Below, one piece after another: positions 28,758 to 39,526 of a DNA stretch of 64,000 nt (positions within the stretch are counted from its first letter, which is position 1; each line of letters starts with the position of its first letter). The notes below the pieces were generated by a model. It saw nothing but the letters and a program-made list of their open reading frames with translations. It was not told the origin of the DNA and ran no database searches. This DNA comes from Pseudomonas bharatica CSV86. Lineage in GTDB: Bacteria; Pseudomonadota; Gammaproteobacteria; Pseudomonadales; Pseudomonadaceae. The position numbers and the translations under genes were made by a program. The DNA lies in assembly GCF_000319305.2 (NCBI RefSeq), contig NZ_AMWJ02000002.1, positions 310,001 through 374,000 of the forward strand. The letters are read 5' to 3'.

Positions 28758-28790
28758 CACTGTGGGAGCTGGCTTGCCAGCGATGAGGCC
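28758..28790. repeat. Right half of the REP pair split by the IS element
   Basis: CACTGTGGGAGCTGGCTTGC followed by CAGCGATGAGGCC. It abuts the stop codon of the dienelactone hydrolase gene at 28792-28794. Confidence 0.85.
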
Positions 28791-28791
28791 C

Positions 28792-29517
28792 TCAAGCCTT
28801 GAACACCTCTTCCAGCAGATTGTGCATCGCAGTGAACGCCCGCTTCGAAGTCCGTGCGTCATACATCATCTTGCCCGGCACATTCGCCCCCGGATCGGTG
28901 AACGAGTGCACCGCACCGCCGTAGCTGAGTAACTGCCAGTCCACACCGGCCGCGTCCATCTCGGCCTCGAAGGCTGGCAATTGCTCCTTGGGCACCAGCG
29001 GATCGGCCGCGCCATGCAGTACCAGCACCGCGCCCTTGATGTTCTTCGCATCCGCCGGGTCCGGGGTATCCAGGGTGCCGTGGAAGGAGATCGCCGCCTG
29101 CAACGGCGCACCGTCGCGAGCCAGTTCCAGGGCACAGCAGCCACCGAAGCAGAAACCGAACGCCGCCAGCTTGCCCGGGCTCAGCAGCGCCTTCGATTGC
29201 CCGAGCAACTGCGCCACGGCCGCCTGCATGCGCTTGCGCAGCTCGGCGCGGTCGTTCTTCAGCGGCATCATCGCCGCCCCCGCCTGCTCGGCGTTCTGCG
29301 GCCGCACCGATTGCCCATAGAGGTCGGCGATCAGCACCACATAACCTTTCTCCGCTACCGCCCGGGCAATCCGCTCGGCACCTTCGCCGATGCCCATCCA
29401 GTTCGGTGCCATCACCAGCGCCGGCTGTGGCTGCGCGCCATGGGTGTAGACCAAGCGGCTTTCATAGGCTTCACCGCCGACGTGGTAGACCAGCGATTCG
29501 ATCGTCACATTGCTCAT
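28792..29517 (-). CDS. Dienelactone hydrolase family protein
   Basis: 241 residues, alpha/beta hydrolase fold. The nucleophile motif is G-F-C-F-G-G (Cys in place of Ser, as in dienelactone hydrolases); the acid is likely in VLHGAADPLVPKEQ and the His in AVHSFTDPGA. No signal peptide, so cytosolic. The family hydrolyses dienelactone in chloroaromatic degradation, but most chromosomal homologues have unassigned esterase roles. It lies downstream of htpG, separated by a terminator. Confidence 0.88.
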   Translation of the reverse strand: MSNVTIESLVYHVGGEAYESRLVYTHGAQPQPALVMAPNWMGIGEGAERIARAVAEKGYVVLIADLYGQSVRPQNAEQAGAAMMPLKNDRAELRKRMQAAVAQLLGQSKALLSPGKLAAFGFCFGGCCALELARDGAPLQAAISFHGTLDTPDPADAKNIKGAVLVLHGAADPLVPKEQLPAFEAEMDAAGVDWQLLSYGGAVHSFTDPGANVPGKMMYDARTSKRAFTAMHNLLEEVFKA

Positions 29518-29536
29518 CGATTTCTCCTTGCAAGAA

Positions 29537-29565
29537 TGAAAAAAGCCCGCCGAAGCGGGCTTTCC
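29537..29565 (-). terminator. Rho-independent terminator of htpG
   Basis: On the minus strand, AAAGCCCGC TTCG GCGGGCTTT followed by a T-run, about 12 bases after the htpG stop codon. Confidence 0.88.
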
Positions 29566-29574
29566 TGCATCACA

Positions 29575-31479
29575 TCAGACCGACAGCTCGACCAGCAGCT
29601 TGTTCAGCCGGCGCACGTAGGCGGCCGGGTCCTTCAGGCTGTCGCCGGCAGCCAGCGCCGCCTGGTCGAAGAGGATGTGCGAGAAGTCGGCGAAACGGTC
29701 TTCGCTCTGCTCGTTGTCCAGCTTCTCGATCAGCGGGTGGCTCGGGTTGAATTCGAAGATCGGCTTGGAATCCGGGACCTTCTGCCCGCTGGCTTCGAGG
29801 ATCTGGCGCATCTGCAGGCCAAGGTCCTGTTCGCCGATGGCGAGGATCGCCGGGGAGTCGGTCAGGCGGTGCGACACGCGCACTTCGCTGACACTGTCAC
29901 CCAGCGCGGCCTTGAGGCGCTCGACCAGGCCTTCTTTCTCCTTGGCGATCTCTTCCTGGGCCTTCTTGTCTTCTTCCGAGTCCAGCTTGCCCAGATCGAG
30001 GTCGCCACGGGCAACATCGACGAAGCTCTTGCCATCGAACTCGTTGAGATAGCTCATCAGCCACTCGTCGATGCGGTCGGTCAGCAGCAGCACTTCGATG
30101 CCTTTCTTGCGGAAGACTTCCAGGTGCGGGCTGTTCTTGACCTGCGCGTAGGACTCGCCGGTGAGGTAGTAGATCTTGTCCTGGCCTTCCTTGGCGCGAG
30201 CCAGGTAGTCGGCCAGGGAGACGCTTTGCTCGCCGCCTTCCTCGTGGGTGGAGGCGAAGCGCAGCAGGCCGGCGATCTTTTCCTTGTTGGCGAAGTCTTC
30301 CGCCGGCCCTTCCTTGAGGACCTGGCCGAAGTTCTTCCAGAACGCCTTGTACTGTTCGGGTTCGTTCTTCGCCAGCTTCTCCAGCATGTCCAGCACGCGC
30401 TTGGTCAGCGCCGACTTCATCGAGTCGATGATCGGATCCTTCTGCAGGATCTCCCGCGAGACGTTCAGCGACAGGTCGTTGGAATCGACCACGCCCTTGA
30501 TGAAGCGCAGGTACAGCGGCAGGAACGACTCCGCCTGGTCCATGATGAACACGCGCTGCACGTACAGCTTCAGGCCGCGGGGCGCTTCACGCTGGTACAG
30601 GTCGAACGGTGCACGGGCCGGAACGTAGAGCAGCGAGTTGTATTCCAGCTTGCCTTCGACCTTGTTGTGGCTCCAGGCCAGCGGGTTTTCGAAGTCGTGG
30701 CCGATGTGCTTGTAGAACTCCTGGTATTCCTCGTCCTTGATCTCGGTACGCGGACGGGTCCACAGGGCGCTGGCGCGGTTGACGGTTTCCCATTCCTGGG
30801 CGGGCTTCTCCTCGCCTTCGGCGGCCGGTGCTTCTTTCGGCAGCTCGATCGGCAGGGCGATATGGTCGGAGTACTTCTTGACGATGTTGCGCAGGCGCCA
30901 GCCGTCGGCGAACTCTTCCTCGCCCTTTTTCAGGTGCAGGACGATGCGGGTGCCGCGCTCGGCCTTGTCGAGGGTGGCAACTTCGAATTCACCCTCGCCT
31001 TTCGACGACCAGTGCACGCCTTCGGCGGCCGGCAGCCCGGCGCGACGGCTGAACACATCGACCTTGTCGGCGACGATGAATGCGGAGTAGAAGCCCACGC
31101 CGAACTGACCGATCAGGTGCGAGTCCTTCTTCTGGTCGCCGGTGAGGTTCTTCATGAAGTCGGCAGTGCCGGACTTGGCGATGGTGCCGAGGTGGGCGAT
31201 GACTTCATCGCGGCTCATGCCGATGCCGTTGTCTTCGAGGGTGACGGTGTTGGCGTCCTTGTCGAAGCTGACACGGATCTTCAGGTCGGCGCCGCCTTCG
31301 AGCAGCTCGGGCTTGGCCAGCGCTTCGAAGCGCAGCTTGTCCACGGCATCGGAGGCGTTGGAGATCAGCTCGCGGAGGAAGATTTCCTTGTTCGAATACA
31401 GCGAATGGATCATGAGGTGCAGCAGTTGCTTCACCTCGGTCTGGAAGCCCAGGGTTTCTTTTTGAGTCTCCACACTCAT
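29575..31479 (-). CDS. htpG: Molecular chaperone HtpG (bacterial Hsp90)
   Basis: 634 residues from the ATG at 31479 ([20 protein letters not shown]); a longer open frame upstream has no ribosome site. An ATP-dependent cytosolic dimeric chaperone. GHKL ATPase signatures are present: [14 protein letters not shown] (Asn for Mg), [17 protein letters not shown]. The middle domain has the Arg-containing [10 protein letters not shown] catalytic loop; the C-terminal dimerisation domain ends LVELSV. It is preceded by a near-consensus sigma-32 promoter at 31570-31597. Confidence 0.97.
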   Translation of the reverse strand: MSVETQKETLGFQTEVKQLLHLMIHSLYSNKEIFLRELISNASDAVDKLRFEALAKPELLEGGADLKIRVSFDKDANTVTLEDNGIGMSRDEVIAHLGTIAKSGTADFMKNLTGDQKKDSHLIGQFGVGFYSAFIVADKVDVFSRRAGLPAAEGVHWSSKGEGEFEVATLDKAERGTRIVLHLKKGEEEFADGWRLRNIVKKYSDHIALPIELPKEAPAAEGEEKPAQEWETVNRASALWTRPRTEIKDEEYQEFYKHIGHDFENPLAWSHNKVEGKLEYNSLLYVPARAPFDLYQREAPRGLKLYVQRVFIMDQAESFLPLYLRFIKGVVDSNDLSLNVSREILQKDPIIDSMKSALTKRVLDMLEKLAKNEPEQYKAFWKNFGQVLKEGPAEDFANKEKIAGLLRFASTHEEGGEQSVSLADYLARAKEGQDKIYYLTGESYAQVKNSPHLEVFRKKGIEVLLLTDRIDEWLMSYLNEFDGKSFVDVARGDLDLGKLDSEEDKKAQEEIAKEKEGLVERLKAALGDSVSEVRVSHRLTDSPAILAIGEQDLGLQMRQILEASGQKVPDSKPIFEFNPSHPLIEKLDNEQSEDRFADFSHILFDQAALAAGDSLKDPAAYVRRLNKLLVELSV

Positions 31480-31569
31480 GGTCTTCAAAACTCCGATCTG
31501 ATGGCATTGATAGCGCTGGCGGGCGGCCTTGCGGACACGTATCCCGCCAGTCGCAACGGGATGAACAGC

Positions 31570-31597
31570 AGATGGGGCCATGGAGGACTATTTCAAG
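31570..31597 (-). promoter_or_regulatory. Sigma-32 (RpoH) heat-shock promoter of htpG
   Basis: Minus-strand CTTGAAA (31591-31597), 13-base spacer, CCCCATCT (31570-31577). This fits the RpoH consensus CTTGAAA-N11-16-CCCCATNT at every defined position. The -35 element overlaps the last codons and stop of the upstream thioesterase gene (CCC TTG AAA TAG). The expected start of transcription is about 85 bases before the htpG ATG. Confidence 0.88.
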
Positions 31598-32049
31598 GGC
31601 GCGACCAGTTCTTTGATCTTGAAATGCGCCCGGGCCGTGGCAATGGGCTCGGCGGCGTCCGCCTGCCAGGCAGTGATCGCCACGTTGGTCACCCGGCGGC
31701 CCTGGCGCCACAACTGGCAACGGGCGAAGGTATCGCGCAAATGACCGGCCCGCAGGTAGTCGATGGAGAAGTCGATGATCTTCGGAATGCTCGCACTTTC
31801 GCTGAAGACCAGCAGGTACAGCGCCGCCGACAGCTCCATGAAGCCGGCGATCACGCCGCCGTGGATCGCCGGAAGCAGCGGGTTGCCGACGTTGTCCGGG
31901 TTGGCCGGCAGACGGAACAGCAGGTCGTCGCCGTCACGGCTGCACTGGATGCCGATCAGCCCGGCATAGGGAATCAGCCCGAGCAGGGCCGAGTAATCGC
32001 CGCGGGCATGCGCCTCGCGCAGTTGCCGATGAACCTGGGCCGGGATCAT
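31588..32049 (-). CDS. Hotdog-fold thioesterase (PaaI family), second of an overlapping pair
   Basis: 153 residues, starting at the ATG that overlaps the preceding stop (ATGA). The hotdog motif N-P-L-L-P-A-I-H-G-G-V-I-A-G-F matches the PaaI/YiaI group, although the usual catalytic Asp/Glu helix reads FMELSAAL. The group hydrolyses acyl-CoA thioesters; the substrate is unknown. Its last codons form the -35 box of the htpG promoter, so the htpG promoter is embedded in this operon. Confidence 0.82.
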   Translation of the reverse strand: MIPAQVHRQLREAHARGDYSALLGLIPYAGLIGIQCSRDGDDLLFRLPANPDNVGNPLLPAIHGGVIAGFMELSAALYLLVFSESASIPKIIDFSIDYLRAGHLRDTFARCQLWRQGRRVTNVAITAWQADAAEPIATARAHFKIKELVAPLK

Positions 32050-32528
32050 TGCGCTTCTCCCTTGAGGGTGCGGGCGAAGTTGAGGCCACCCTTGATGTCC
32101 TTGCCCAGGCGCATGTAGGTACCGACCACCTGGGCGATGGGCTGCCCGGGGTCGGCCTGGTAGCAGGCACCGCGAATGAAGATGACCTCGCGGCTGACCC
32201 GGTAGCAATGGGCATGGCCGAACAGGTCCTGGTGGGCGACCCCGGGGCCCATGTAGTCGACCCGCAGGTCGAGGGTCGGACAGACTTCGAACTCCGGCAG
32301 GGCGCAGAGCGTGGCCATGCCCAGCGCCGTATCCATCAGGGTGGTGATCGCACCGCCATGAACCGCTCCAGTCTGCGGGTTGCCGACGATCGAGGGGGAC
32401 CAGGGCATGCGCAGGGTGATGCCCTCCCCGTTCGCGCACTCAACCTGCATGTTCAATACCTGGCAATGACGTAACGCAGAAAGGAAACGTTCGGCCCGCT
32501 GCAGCAACGACGACTCGCTCTTATCCAC
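32046..32528 (-). CDS. Hotdog-fold thioesterase (PaaI family), first of an overlapping pair
   Basis: 160 residues. I chose the GTG at 32528 because GGAG lies 7 bases upstream; an in-frame GTG at 32558 lacks one. The motif N-P-Q-T-G-A-V-H-G-G-A-I-T-T-L-M-D contains the His-Gly-Gly and downstream Asp of the PaaI acyl-CoA thioesterase active site. The second half has the usual DLRVDYMGPG strand. It is diverged from the next gene but probably derived by duplication; together they could form a heteromer. Substrate unknown. Confidence 0.85.
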   Translation of the reverse strand: MDKSESSLLQRAERFLSALRHCQVLNMQVECANGEGITLRMPWSPSIVGNPQTGAVHGGAITTLMDTALGMATLCALPEFEVCPTLDLRVDYMGPGVAHQDLFGHAHCYRVSREVIFIRGACYQADPGQPIAQVVGTYMRLGKDIKGGLNFARTLKGEAQ

Positions 32529-32679
32529 AGCTATCTCCAAAAGTGTGCGGACCTGCACAGAGCAGACAAAAAGTCTATATGGATCCGTTACTTATATAGG
32601 TGTATCGTGCGCGGAACTTAAATCCGACGGGACAACTCAAAGGATTCAAGTAATGCTATTCCACAAGGAGAAACACCCC

Positions 32680-32964
32680 ATGCGTAAACCTTTTGCTTAT
32701 GCCGTCATGATCGCCGCCGCCCTGGGCCTCGCCGCTTGCGACAAAGCCAGCGAAAACAAAGCTCAGGATGCTCAACAACATGCCGAGCAAGCCCAGCAGA
32801 AGATGGACGAAGCTCAGGATAAAGTGAACGAGGCCGCTAAAGAAAACGCCGAAGCCGCCAAAGACTCCGCTGAAGCTGAACAAAAAGCCGCTGAAGAAGC
32901 TGCGAAAGAATCCGCTCCAGCTACTCCGGCTCCGACCGCTCCGGCAGAACCTGCCAAGCAGTAA
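32680..32964 (+). CDS. Small Ala/Glu-rich lipoprotein
   Basis: 94 residues from the ATG at 32680 (AAGGAG 7 bases upstream). Signal with lipobox L-A-A-C (Cys near residue 20). The mature part is almost entirely alpha-helix-forming repeats of A, E, Q, K and D (A-Q-D-A-Q-Q-H-A-E-Q-A-Q-Q-K-M-D-E-A-Q-D pattern) suggesting an extended coiled coil, then a Pro-Thr-Ala tail. It lacks a C-terminal Lys for peptidoglycan linkage of the Lpp/OprI type (it ends PAKQ). Function unknown. Followed at once by a strong terminator. Confidence 0.85.
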   Translation: MRKPFAYAVMIAAALGLAACDKASENKAQDAQQHAEQAQQKMDEAQDKVNEAAKENAEAAKDSAEAEQKAAEEAAKESAPATPAPTAPAEPAKQ

Positions 32965-32977
32965 GGCTTGCTGGAAT

Positions 32978-33009
32978 AAAAAAACCCGACTTCGGTCGGG
33001 TTTTTTTAT
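32978..33009 (+). terminator. Rho-independent terminator after the small lipoprotein gene
   Basis: AAAAAACCCGACTTCGGTCGGGTTTTTTT: perfect stem with a TTCG loop and T7 tract. The A-run on the other arm lets it also work for the convergent DUF599 gene. Confidence 0.92.
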
Positions 33010-33023
33010 TGATCGGCGAACAC

Positions 33024-33764
33024 TCAGATCGAACTTTCGCTCTTCGCCATCTCCACGCTGGCTTCGGTCGGCGTATACACCATGACTTCCAATACATCCG
33101 AATGGAACTCACGGCGATACAACACCAGCACTACGCCCGCACTCATCGCCATGAATGCCCATGGGCTGATGAACCAGCTGAGCATGGCCATGCCGAAGTA
33201 ATAGGAGCGCAGGCCGAAGTTGAACTGGTTGGCCGCCATGGAAATCACCCTCGCCGCCCGCGATGCAAAGGCCTTGCGCTCCTGCTCGCTGACCTGGCGC
33301 TCGCCGATCATCGGCGCCGATCCCACCAGCACCGCCGCGAAGTTGTATTGGCGCATGCACCAGCTGAAGGTAAAGAAGGCGTAGACGAAGACCACGGCCA
33401 GGCACAGCAGTTTGATCTCCGACATGCTTTGCGAGGCCTGCTGCACCAGTGGAAGGTCGGCCAGCAATGACAAGGCGCGGTCGGAAGCGCCGAGCACGGT
33501 AAGGATGCCGGCGAGAATGATCAGGGTACTGGAGGCGAAGAACGACGCGTTGCGTTCCAGGTTGCCGATCACGCTGGCATCGGCGATGCGGTTGTCGCGC
33601 AGCAGCATGCGGCGCATCCAGTCTTCGCGGTACAGGTGCATGACGCTGGCCAGGCAGGCGGTGTCGCGGCCCTTCCAGGTGGCATAACGGGTATAGCCAC
33701 CCCAGCAGGTGATGAACCATAGCGCGGCAGCCAGGTTGGTCAGGTTGCTCAGAATGAAGCTCAT
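33024..33764 (-). CDS. DUF599 family membrane protein
   Basis: 246 residues from the ATG at 33764. Four hydrophobic segments are visible (about residues 3-23, 72-95, 112-135 and 190-215), so it is an inner-membrane protein. The motif region R-E-D-W-M-R-R-M-L-L-R-D-N-R and the pattern L-A-S-V-M-H match the DUF599 family as I recall it; no function is established. It converges on the small lipoprotein gene. Confidence 0.78.
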   Translation of the reverse strand: MSFILSNLTNLAAALWFITCWGGYTRYATWKGRDTACLASVMHLYREDWMRRMLLRDNRIADASVIGNLERNASFFASSTLIILAGILTVLGASDRALSLLADLPLVQQASQSMSEIKLLCLAVVFVYAFFTFSWCMRQYNFAAVLVGSAPMIGERQVSEQERKAFASRAARVISMAANQFNFGLRSYYFGMAMLSWFISPWAFMAMSAGVVLVLYRREFHSDVLEVMVYTPTEASVEMAKSESSI

Positions 33765-33830
33765 GAAGGGTTCCGTTGGGCGGTGACGGCAGTTCGACGT
33801 CCACACACTCAAAAAGGACACTGCGCGGAC

Positions 33831-33906
33831 CCTGTGGGAGCTGGCTTGCCAGCGATTGCGATGGTGAATTCACTAAAGCAATCGCTGGCAAGCCAGCTCC
33901 CACAGG
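33831..33906. repeat. REP pair (REPIN)
   Basis: CCTGTGGGAGCTGGCTTGCC and its inverted partner bracket about 24 bases, upstream of the DUF599 gene and downstream of brnQ. Confidence 0.9.
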
Positions 33907-33932
33907 CTCCGCAGCGCTTCTAGCCATCCATG

Positions 33933-33968
33933 AAAAAGCCCCGCCTCCTGGGTAGGAGGCGGGGCTTC
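33933..33968 (-). terminator. Rho-independent terminator of brnQ
   Basis: Minus strand: GCCCCGCCTCC / GGAGGCGGGGC stem with a short loop, followed by five T. It lies about 60 bases after the brnQ stop. Confidence 0.88.
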
Positions 33969-34026
33969 GGGTATCACCGTCGGCAGGCGCTGATGGCTTG
34001 TGGCCTCGCCTGCCCTGCGGCGCTAC

Positions 34027-35340
34027 TTAGGCCGTCACTTCGCGCGGCTTGCCGAGCATGCGATCGCACACCACGGCAACCACCAGGGTCGCCACGCACG
34101 GCACCAGCCAGGCCAGGCCCTGCTCGCTCAGCGGCAGGTGTTCGGCCCAGGCCGGCAGCCAGTGCTCCAGGCCGGCGCCCTTCAGCGCGTCGATCACGCC
34201 GAACACCAGCGATACCGCCATGACCGGGGCCATGATGCGGGTCTGCGAGTGCCACATGCCTTTGCAGAAGCTCAGGCCGACCAGCACGATGCACGGCGGG
34301 TAGATGGCGGTCAGTACCGGGACCGAGAACATGATCAGCTTGGTCAGGCCAAGGTTGGAGACCAGCAGCGAGAAGCCGGCCAGCAGCACCACCAGCGCAC
34401 GGTAGGACAGCGGCAGCAGCCGGCTGAAGTATTCGGCGCAGGCGCAGGTCAGGCCAACCGCGGTAACCAGGCAGGCCAGGGCGATCAGCACCGCCAGGAA
34501 ACCGCTGCCCAGCGAGCCGAAGGTGTGCTGCACATAGGCATGCAGCACCACCGCACCATTGGTCGCGGTCGCAGCGATATCGTGGCTGCCGGCACCGAGG
34601 CGGAACAGGCTGATATACACCAGGGTCAGGCCGACACCGGCGATCAGGCCGGCGATCACCGCATAGCGGGTGATCAGGCGCGGCGAATCGACGCCACGGG
34701 AGCGGATCGCATTGACGATGACGATGCCGAACACCAGCGCGCCCAGGGTATCCATGGTCAGGTAACCCTGGATGAAGCCTTGCGAGAACGGCGCCGCCAC
34801 ATAGGCTGGCTGCGCTTCACCAAGGGTGCCCGCTGGCAGGGCGAACGCGGCGATGCCGAGCACGGCCAGGGCGATGATCTTCAATGGCGCAAGGAAGCGG
34901 CCGACGGTGTCGAGCAGCTTGCCCGGGTACATGGACACCGCCAGCACCACCAGGAAGTACACCAGGCTGTAGATGAACAGCGCGGTCGGGCTTTCGCCGG
35001 TCAACGGCGCCACGCCCACCTCGAAGGACACGGTGGCGGTACGCGGGGTGGCGAACAGCGGGCCCACCGCCAGGTAGGCAGCCGCCGCCAGCAGGCCACC
35101 GGCGACCTTGCCGATCGGGCTGCTCAGTTCGTCCATGCCGCCGCCGACCTTGGCCAGGGCGATCACGGTGACTACAGGCAGGCCGACTGCGGTGACCAAA
35201 AAGCCCAGCGCCGCCATCCACACGTAAGGACCGGACTGCAAACCCACGATAGGCGGGAAAATGATATTGCCGGCCCCGACGAACAACGCGAACGTCATAA
35301 AGCCAAGCGCCAGGATGTCCTGGCCTTTCAAAACTTTCAT
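34027..35340 (-). CDS. brnQ: Branched-chain amino acid transport system II carrier protein
   Basis: 437 residues, normal for BrnQ. A sodium-coupled inner-membrane importer for Leu, Ile and Val of the LIVCS family. About 12 hydrophobic helices; the N-terminal [20 protein letters not shown] motif with the unwound G-A-G-N segment is the family signature. Monocistronic, with its own terminator. The leader (35341-35460) holds no promoter I can call. Confidence 0.93.
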   Translation of the reverse strand: MKVLKGQDILALGFMTFALFVGAGNIIFPPIVGLQSGPYVWMAALGFLVTAVGLPVVTVIALAKVGGGMDELSSPIGKVAGGLLAAAAYLAVGPLFATPRTATVSFEVGVAPLTGESPTALFIYSLVYFLVVLAVSMYPGKLLDTVGRFLAPLKIIALAVLGIAAFALPAGTLGEAQPAYVAAPFSQGFIQGYLTMDTLGALVFGIVIVNAIRSRGVDSPRLITRYAVIAGLIAGVGLTLVYISLFRLGAGSHDIAATATNGAVVLHAYVQHTFGSLGSGFLAVLIALACLVTAVGLTCACAEYFSRLLPLSYRALVVLLAGFSLLVSNLGLTKLIMFSVPVLTAIYPPCIVLVGLSFCKGMWHSQTRIMAPVMAVSLVFGVIDALKGAGLEHWLPAWAEHLPLSEQGLAWLVPCVATLVVAVVCDRMLGKPREVTA

Positions 35341-35591
35341 TAAGGAAATACCACACTGCGTAAATCGGAATTTAGAGAGGGATTTCCCCTTGGGTTAGGG
35401 AAATGTTTTTTCCACCCTGATTGAGGCGGACTTTTATAGCGTGGCGCTTCCTTTTGGGCGGCGGACACGAAATGAACGCGCATGGTACTCAAATTGGCGC
35501 TCTGGCGCACGGCCTCGGGGCGGATTGTCCGATGAGTGAACCAGAATGTCGCAAACGGTTGCTTGCTCAATTTCTAAAAGCTGGCGCGATT

Positions 35592-35682
35592 CCTGTGGGA
35601 GCTGGCTTGCCAGCGATAGGGCCGGCAAGAACAACGTTGTTGCCTGATCCGACGCCATCGCTGGCAAGCCAGCTCCCACAGG
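35592..35682. repeat. REP pair (REPIN)
   Basis: TCCTGTGGGAGCTGGCTTGC and its inverted partner ending CCCACAGGG, with about 38 bases between them. Confidence 0.9.
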
Positions 35683-35717
35683 GTGTTTTGCCCAGCTTGC
35701 AGATTGGAGCACAAACG

Positions 35718-35746
35718 AAAAAGGCCACCCGAAGGTGGCCTTTTTC
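35718..35746 (-). terminator. Rho-independent terminator of the TCA operon (after sucD)
   Basis: AAAAAGGCCACC CGAA GGTGGCCTTTTT: perfect 12-base stem, T-run on both strands, about 22 bases after the sucD stop. Confidence 0.92.
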
Positions 35747-35767
35747 TGCCTGGTCAGCGAAGAAGTC

Positions 35768-36652
35768 TTACTTCTTCACTTCCCAACCGGTCAGCTCGGC
35801 CAGGGCCTTGCCGATGTCGGCGAGCGAACGCACGGTCTTGACACCAGCGTCCTGCAGGGCGGCGAATTTCTCGTCCGCAGTGCCCTTGCCGCCAGAGATG
35901 ATGGCGCCAGCATGGCCCATGCGCTTGCCCGCTGGGGCAGTCACACCGGCAATGTAGGAAACCACTGGCTTGGTCACGTTGGCCTTGATGTAGGCAGCCG
36001 CTTCTTCTTCAGCCGAACCACCGATCTCGCCGATCATGACGATGGCTTCGGTTTTCGGGTCTTCCTGGAACAGCTTCAGGATGTCGATGAAGTTGGAGCC
36101 CGGGATCGGGTCGCCACCGATACCGACGCAGGTGGACTGACCGAAACCGGCGTCAGTGGTCTGCTTGACGGCTTCATAGGTCAGGGTGCCGGAACGGGAA
36201 ACGATACCGACCTTGCCTGGCAGGTGGATGTGGCCTGGCATGATGCCGATCTTGCACTCGCCCGGAGTGATGACGCCCGGGCAGTTAGGGCCGATCAGGG
36301 TAACGCCCAGCTCGTCGCACTTGACCTTGGCGTCCAGCATGTCGAGGGTAGGGATACCCTCGGTGATGCAGACGATCAGCTTGATACCGCCGAAGGCCGC
36401 TTCCAGGATCGAGTCCTTGCAGAAAGGAGCCGGAACGTAGATGACCGAAGCGTCAGCGCCGGTAGCTTCCACGGCTTCCTTGACGGTGTTGAACACCGGC
36501 AGGCCCAGGTGGGTGGTGCCACCCTTGCCTGGGGTTACGCCGCCGACCATCTTGGTGCCGTAGGCGATGGCCTGTTCGGAGTGGAAAGTACCTTGCGAGC
36601 CGGTGAAGCCCTGGCAGATGACTTTGGTGTCTTTATTGATCAGGACGCTCAT
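35768..36652 (-). CDS. sucD: Succinyl-CoA synthetase alpha subunit
   Basis: 294 residues. It interconverts succinyl-CoA and succinate with ADP or GDP phosphorylation. CoA-binding N-terminal fold ([20 protein letters not shown], the F-T-G-x-Q-G loop); the phospho-histidine is in [18 protein letters not shown]. The start overlaps the sucC stop by one base (TAATG). Last gene of the sdh-suc block, followed by a strong terminator. Confidence 0.97.
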   Translation of the reverse strand: MSVLINKDTKVICQGFTGSQGTFHSEQAIAYGTKMVGGVTPGKGGTTHLGLPVFNTVKEAVEATGADASVIYVPAPFCKDSILEAAFGGIKLIVCITEGIPTLDMLDAKVKCDELGVTLIGPNCPGVITPGECKIGIMPGHIHLPGKVGIVSRSGTLTYEAVKQTTDAGFGQSTCVGIGGDPIPGSNFIDILKLFQEDPKTEAIVMIGEIGGSAEEEAAAYIKANVTKPVVSYIAGVTAPAGKRMGHAGAIISGGKGTADEKFAALQDAGVKTVRSLADIGKALAELTGWEVKK

Positions 36653-37818
36653 TACTTGCCCTCCGCAGCTTTGACAACTTGTTGAGCAGCGTCGGTCAGG
36701 CTGGTGGCCGCAATGATGTTCAAACCGCTTTCTGCCAGTACTTTAGCGCCCAGTTCGGCGTTGTTGCCTTCGAGGCGAACGACGACCGGTACTTTAACGC
36801 CGACTTCCTTCACCGCGCCGATGATGCCTTCGGCAATCATGTCGCAACGAACGATGCCGCCGAAGATGTTGACCAGGACGGCCGCGACATTGCTGTCGGA
36901 CAGAATGATCTTGAAGGCTTCGGTAACGCGTTCCTTGGTTGCGCCGCCGCCAACGTCGAGGAAGTTGGCTGGCTTGCCGCCGTGCAGGTTGACGATGTCC
37001 ATGGTACCCATGGCCAGGCCGGCACCGTTGACCATGCAGCCGATGTTACCTTCGAGGGCAACGTAGTTCAGTTCGAACTTGGCAGCGTGGGCCTCACGGG
37101 CGTCGTCCTGGGACGGGTCGTGGAAGGTCTTCAGCTTGGGCTGACGGTACATGGCGTTGGCATCGATGTTGATCTTGGCATCGAGGCAGTGCAGGTCGCC
37201 GTCGGCCTTGATGACCAGCGGGTTCACTTCCAGCAGGGCCAGGTCGTGGTCCTTGAACAGCTTGGCCAGGCCAACGAAGATCTTGGCGAACTGTTGCACC
37301 TGCTTGCCTTCCAGGCCCAGCTGGAATGCCAGCTCACGGCCCTGGAACGGCTGGGCACCGACCAGCGGGTCGATGGTTGCCTTGAGGATCTTCTCGGGAG
37401 TGTCGTGAGCGACTTTCTCGATGTCCACGCCACCTTCGGTGGAAGCCATGAACACGATACGGCGGCTCGAACGATCGACCACAGCGCCTAGGTACAGCTC
37501 TTTGGCGATGTCGGTGCAGGACTCGACCAGGATCTTGGAGACTGGTTGACCGTTGGCGTCAGTCTGGTAGGTCACCAGATTCTTGCCCAACCATTGTGCA
37601 GCGAACGCCTTGGCGTCTTCCTTGCTGCGAACCAGCTTGACGCCGCCCGCTTTGCCGCGACCACCGGCGTGGACCTGGGCTTTTACAACCCACTCGGTGC
37701 CGCCGATCTTGTCGCAGGCTTCTGCTGCTGCTTCAGGGGTATCGACTGCGAAACCCTTGGAAACTGGCAGGCCGTATTCAGCGAACAGCTGCTTACCCTG
37801 ATACTCGTGAAGATTCAT
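36652..37818 (-). CDS. sucC: Succinyl-CoA synthetase beta subunit
   Basis: 388 residues. ATP-grasp subunit that binds nucleotide and Mg and pairs with SucD. N-terminal [34 protein letters not shown] is the ATP-grasp loop; [10 protein letters not shown] and [18 protein letters not shown] are the metal and subunit-contact regions. Usual length. It starts 175 bases after the lpd stop. Confidence 0.97.
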   Translation of the reverse strand: MNLHEYQGKQLFAEYGLPVSKGFAVDTPEAAAEACDKIGGTEWVVKAQVHAGGRGKAGGVKLVRSKEDAKAFAAQWLGKNLVTYQTDANGQPVSKILVESCTDIAKELYLGAVVDRSSRRIVFMASTEGGVDIEKVAHDTPEKILKATIDPLVGAQPFQGRELAFQLGLEGKQVQQFAKIFVGLAKLFKDHDLALLEVNPLVIKADGDLHCLDAKINIDANAMYRQPKLKTFHDPSQDDAREAHAAKFELNYVALEGNIGCMVNGAGLAMGTMDIVNLHGGKPANFLDVGGGATKERVTEAFKIILSDSNVAAVLVNIFGGIVRCDMIAEGIIGAVKEVGVKVPVVVRLEGNNAELGAKVLAESGLNIIAATSLTDAAQQVVKAAEGK

Positions 37819-37993
37819 GCTTTTTACCGTCTTCGTTAGGTACTGCGCTTCGGCGCTGCGCCCGCGAGGGGTGCCGCGCCACCTGTGACCGCTTGCCCCC
37901 GGTATGCTCCGGGAGTTCGAGTCCGGCGGACTTTCCGCGGTGAGTCATGCACGCAAGACTCACGACGGGCCGTCCGCCGTGGTTTTCTTATGA

Positions 37994-39442
<1,449 letters not shown>

Positions 39443-39526
39443 TTATAGCTTCAAGCAGCAAGCCGCAGGCTGCATGGCGACCGGCTCCAGACCAGGAGCG
39501 CGGCGCCTGCAGCCTGCAGCTGCGTA

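Larger units (their letters stand above)
35341..35767. other. brnQ / sucD intergenic region
   Basis: 427 bases. It contains the brnQ leader, a REP pair (35592-35682) and the terminator of the sucD operon (35718-35746). The remaining open frames are shadows of the repeat; nothing else is seen. Confidence 0.8.
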
